Shown: positions 62,416 to 64,000 of the stretch, piece by piece
Layout of the letters: the number at the start of each line of letters is the position of its first letter
Numbering within the stretch: the stretch's first letter is position 1
NCBI RefSeq assembly: GCF_051020955.1
Contig: NC_135021.1
Location: 9,334,462 to 9,398,461, forward strand
Source of the DNA: Megalopta genalis
Taxonomy: Eukaryota > Arthropoda > Insecta > Hymenoptera > Halictidae
DNA length: 64,000 bases
Direction of reading: 5' to 3'
Notes under the pieces: generated by a model
Databases searched by the model: none
Seen by the model: only the letters and a program-made list of their open reading frames with translations
Told to the model about the DNA's origin: nothing
Made by a program: the position numbers and the translations under genes

Positions 62416-64000
62416 TTGATGCTAACTCGTTTGTTTCCCCTGCAATTGAAGCTGTCAGTTATATCGCAAGTATCTGATGCTAAATCATTTGTTTCGCATG
62501 GATTTGAAGCTAAGCCTTCTATTTCGCATGGATTTAAAGCTAAATGATGTGTACCGCATGGATTTTGAAGCTAACTCGTTTGATTCGTCTGCATTTGATG
62601 CTACATCACTTATATCCCAAGCATCTGAACCTAAATCATTTGTTTCGCATGGATTTGAAGCTAAACCTTCTACATCGTATTGATTTGAAGCTGAATCATT
62701 TGTTTTGCATGGATTTGAAGCTAAGCCTTCTATTTCGCATGGATTTAAATCTAAATGATGTGTATCGCATGGATTTTGTAGCTATCTTGTTTGATTCGTC
62801 TGCATTAGAAGCTATATCACTTATATCCCAAGTGTTTGATGTTAAATCATTTGTTTCGCATAGATTTGAAGCTAAATCATGTGTTTTGCATGGATTTTAT
62901 GCTAACTCGTTTGTTTCCCCTGCATTTGAAGGTATATCAGTTATATCGCAAGTATCTGATGCTAAATCATTTGTTTTGCATGGATTTGAAGCTAAACCTT
63001 CCACATCGTATCGATTTGAAGTTAAATGATATGTATCGCCAGCATTTTGAAGCTACTCCGTTTGATTCGTCTGCATTTGCATCTATATCACTTATATCAC
63101 AAGTGTTTGAAGGTAAATCATTTGTTTCGCATGGATTTGAAGCTACACCTTCTACATCGCATTGATTTGAAGCTAAATCATGTGTTTCGCTTGGATTTGA
63201 AGCTATACCTTCTAAATCGCTTTGATTTGAAGCTAAATCATGTGTCTTGCATGGATTTGATTCTAACTCGTTTGTCTCCTCTGCATTTGAAGCTATTTCA
63301 TATATATTTCAAGTATCTGAGGCTAAATCATGTGTTTTGCATGGATTTGAAGCTAAGCCTTCTACTTCGCAATGATTTGAAGCTAAGTCATGTGTTTCGC
63401 ATGGATTTGAAGCTAACTCGTTTGTTTCGCATGCAGTTGAAGCAAAATCACGTTCATGACATGTATCTGAAGCTAAACCATTTGTGTCGCATAGATTTGA
63501 AACTAATCCATGTGAGTCGCATGAATTTTAAGCTAAATCATGAGTTCCGCTTGGATTTAAAGCTAACACGTTTGTTTCTTCTGCACTCGAAGCAATATCA
63601 CATATATCTATAGTATCTGAAGCTAAATCATTTGTTTCGCATGGATTTGAAGCTAAACTTTCAACATCGCATTGGTTCGCAGCTAATCAAGTGTTTCGCA
63701 TGGATTTGCAACTAACTCGTTCGTTTCCCCTGCATTTGTCGCTTTATCACTAATATCGCAAGTATCTGAAGCTAAATCATTTGTGTCGCATGGATTTGAA
63801 GCTAAGCCTTCTACTTCGCAATGATTTGAAGCTAAGTCATGTGTTTCGCATGGATTTGCAGCTAACTCGTTCGTTTCCCCTGCATTTGTCGCTTTATCGC
63901 TTATATCGCAAGTATCTGAAGCTAAATCATTTGTTTCGCATGGATTTGAAGCTAAACATTCTACTTCGTATTGATTTGAAGCTAAATCATGTGTTTCGCT
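62416..64000. repeat. Module T2, running off the window end
   Basis: Second copy of 53,480-55,060, joined to P3 through a D unit. The array is still regular at the last base, so its right end lies outside the window. Differences from T1 include GCATAGATTTG (62,860) versus GCATGGATTTG and TGTGAGTCGCATG (63,513) versus TGTGTTTCGCATG. Confidence 0.9.

Larger units (their letters stand above)
1..64000. repeat. Tandem satellite array of a 30-bp unit filling the window
   Basis: Seen directly: the sequence runs from end to end as about 2,100 head-to-tail 30-bp units with no spacer and no foreign insertion. The core TTTGAAGCTAA (unit positions 3-13) is nearly invariant; TTTCGCA (22-28) is common. 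Units differ from each other mainly at positions 13-21 and at the last two bases. Most length changes are single-base (29- or 31-bp units) or whole units. G+C is about one-third. Nothing resembles a promoter, terminator, RNA gene or transposon. Known of such arrays: long satellites grow by unequal exchange or replication slippage. Inferred: a eukaryotic satellite or a massively expanded coding repeat; the sequence does not settle which. Confidence 0.97.

Noticed and set aside
1..64000. CRISPR array (about 30-bp repeats)
   Set aside because: The units are contiguous and all are variants of one sequence. There are no unique spacers, no constant repeat and no cas genes.
1..64000. Pentapeptide-repeat or leucine-rich-repeat protein
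   Set aside because: The minus frame has only one A/N-D-L-like motif per ten residues, not per five. The plus frame has a 10-residue period, too short for leucine-rich repeats, and no asparagine-ladder pattern.
1..64000. CENP-B box in the TTTCGCATGGATTTGAA part of the unit
   Set aside because: The TTCG half is present, but the required A and the CGGG half are not at the right places.
1..64000. Telomeric repeat
   Set aside because: The unit is 30 bp, has no G-rich short motif, and varies between copies.
1..64000. tRNA, rRNA or other structured RNA genes
   Set aside because: I saw no cloverleaf, conserved rRNA or box motifs, and no strong inverted repeats within the unit.
1..64000. Bacterial operon reading of the many short ORFs
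   Set aside because: The ORFs overlap on both strands, start inside repeat units with TTG, GTG or ATG, lack Shine-Dalgarno spacing, and translate only the repeat.

Overview
The whole 64-kb window is one uninterrupted tandem-repeat array. The basic unit is 30 bp, AT-rich (about one-third G+C by counting consensus units), and present in roughly 2,100 copies. Every unit carries the core TTTGAAGCTAA (unit positions 3-13) and most carry TTTCGCA or ATATCGCA near the 3' end. I found no unique-sequence gene, tRNA, rRNA, transposon or other insertion. Both ends of the window lie inside the array. Such a long, layered, stop-ridden array fits a eukaryotic satellite (heterochromatic, centromeric or subtelomeric), or the decayed, hugely expanded repeat region of a gene for a repetitive protein. 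The sequence does not identify the organism.

The array has at least three levels. Five diverged 30-bp unit types (A-B-C-D-E) follow each other in fixed order, giving a 150-bp higher-order unit. Extra B/C doublets stretch it to 210 bp in places. Above this, blocks of 0.4-5.4 kb have been duplicated, often head-to-tail and almost without change. Left to right: mixed A-E array with marker blocks (1-5,480); an 871-bp-spaced duplication (5,485-6,786); a 2.55-kb tandem duplication (6,640-11,719) with a partial third copy (to 13,090); mixed array (13,090-15,798); a 572-bp tandem duplication (15,799-16,847); a zone rich in a TGTCTCATGG variant (16,850-25,640); block X (25,645-30,866); tandem blocks Y1 and Y2 (30,566-35,960); X' (35,965-41,337); a Y remnant and module M (41,338-44,290); the TGTCTCATGG zone again (44,230-49,250); block P1 (49,250-52,665); T1 and Q modules (52,666-57,202); P2 (57,203-60,617); a third partial copy P3 (60,618 to about 62,415); and T2 to the window end.

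Because 30 is a multiple of three, reading frames repeat in phase with the unit. Two frames have no stop in the consensus, and a third has one stop per 150 bp, so ORFs occur throughout on both strands. The minus-strand frame gives an acidic, Cys-containing decapeptide repeat (type CETNDLASNP) and is the most protein-like, but shared stops and 1-bp indels break it every few hundred bases. The longest ORFs (440 codons, three copies) are on the plus strand and give an unlikely basic/leucine peptide. By eye, substitutions fall at all codon positions of every frame. I therefore annotate the window as a satellite array, with the ORFs as low-confidence by-products, and treat the duplication history as its main interest.
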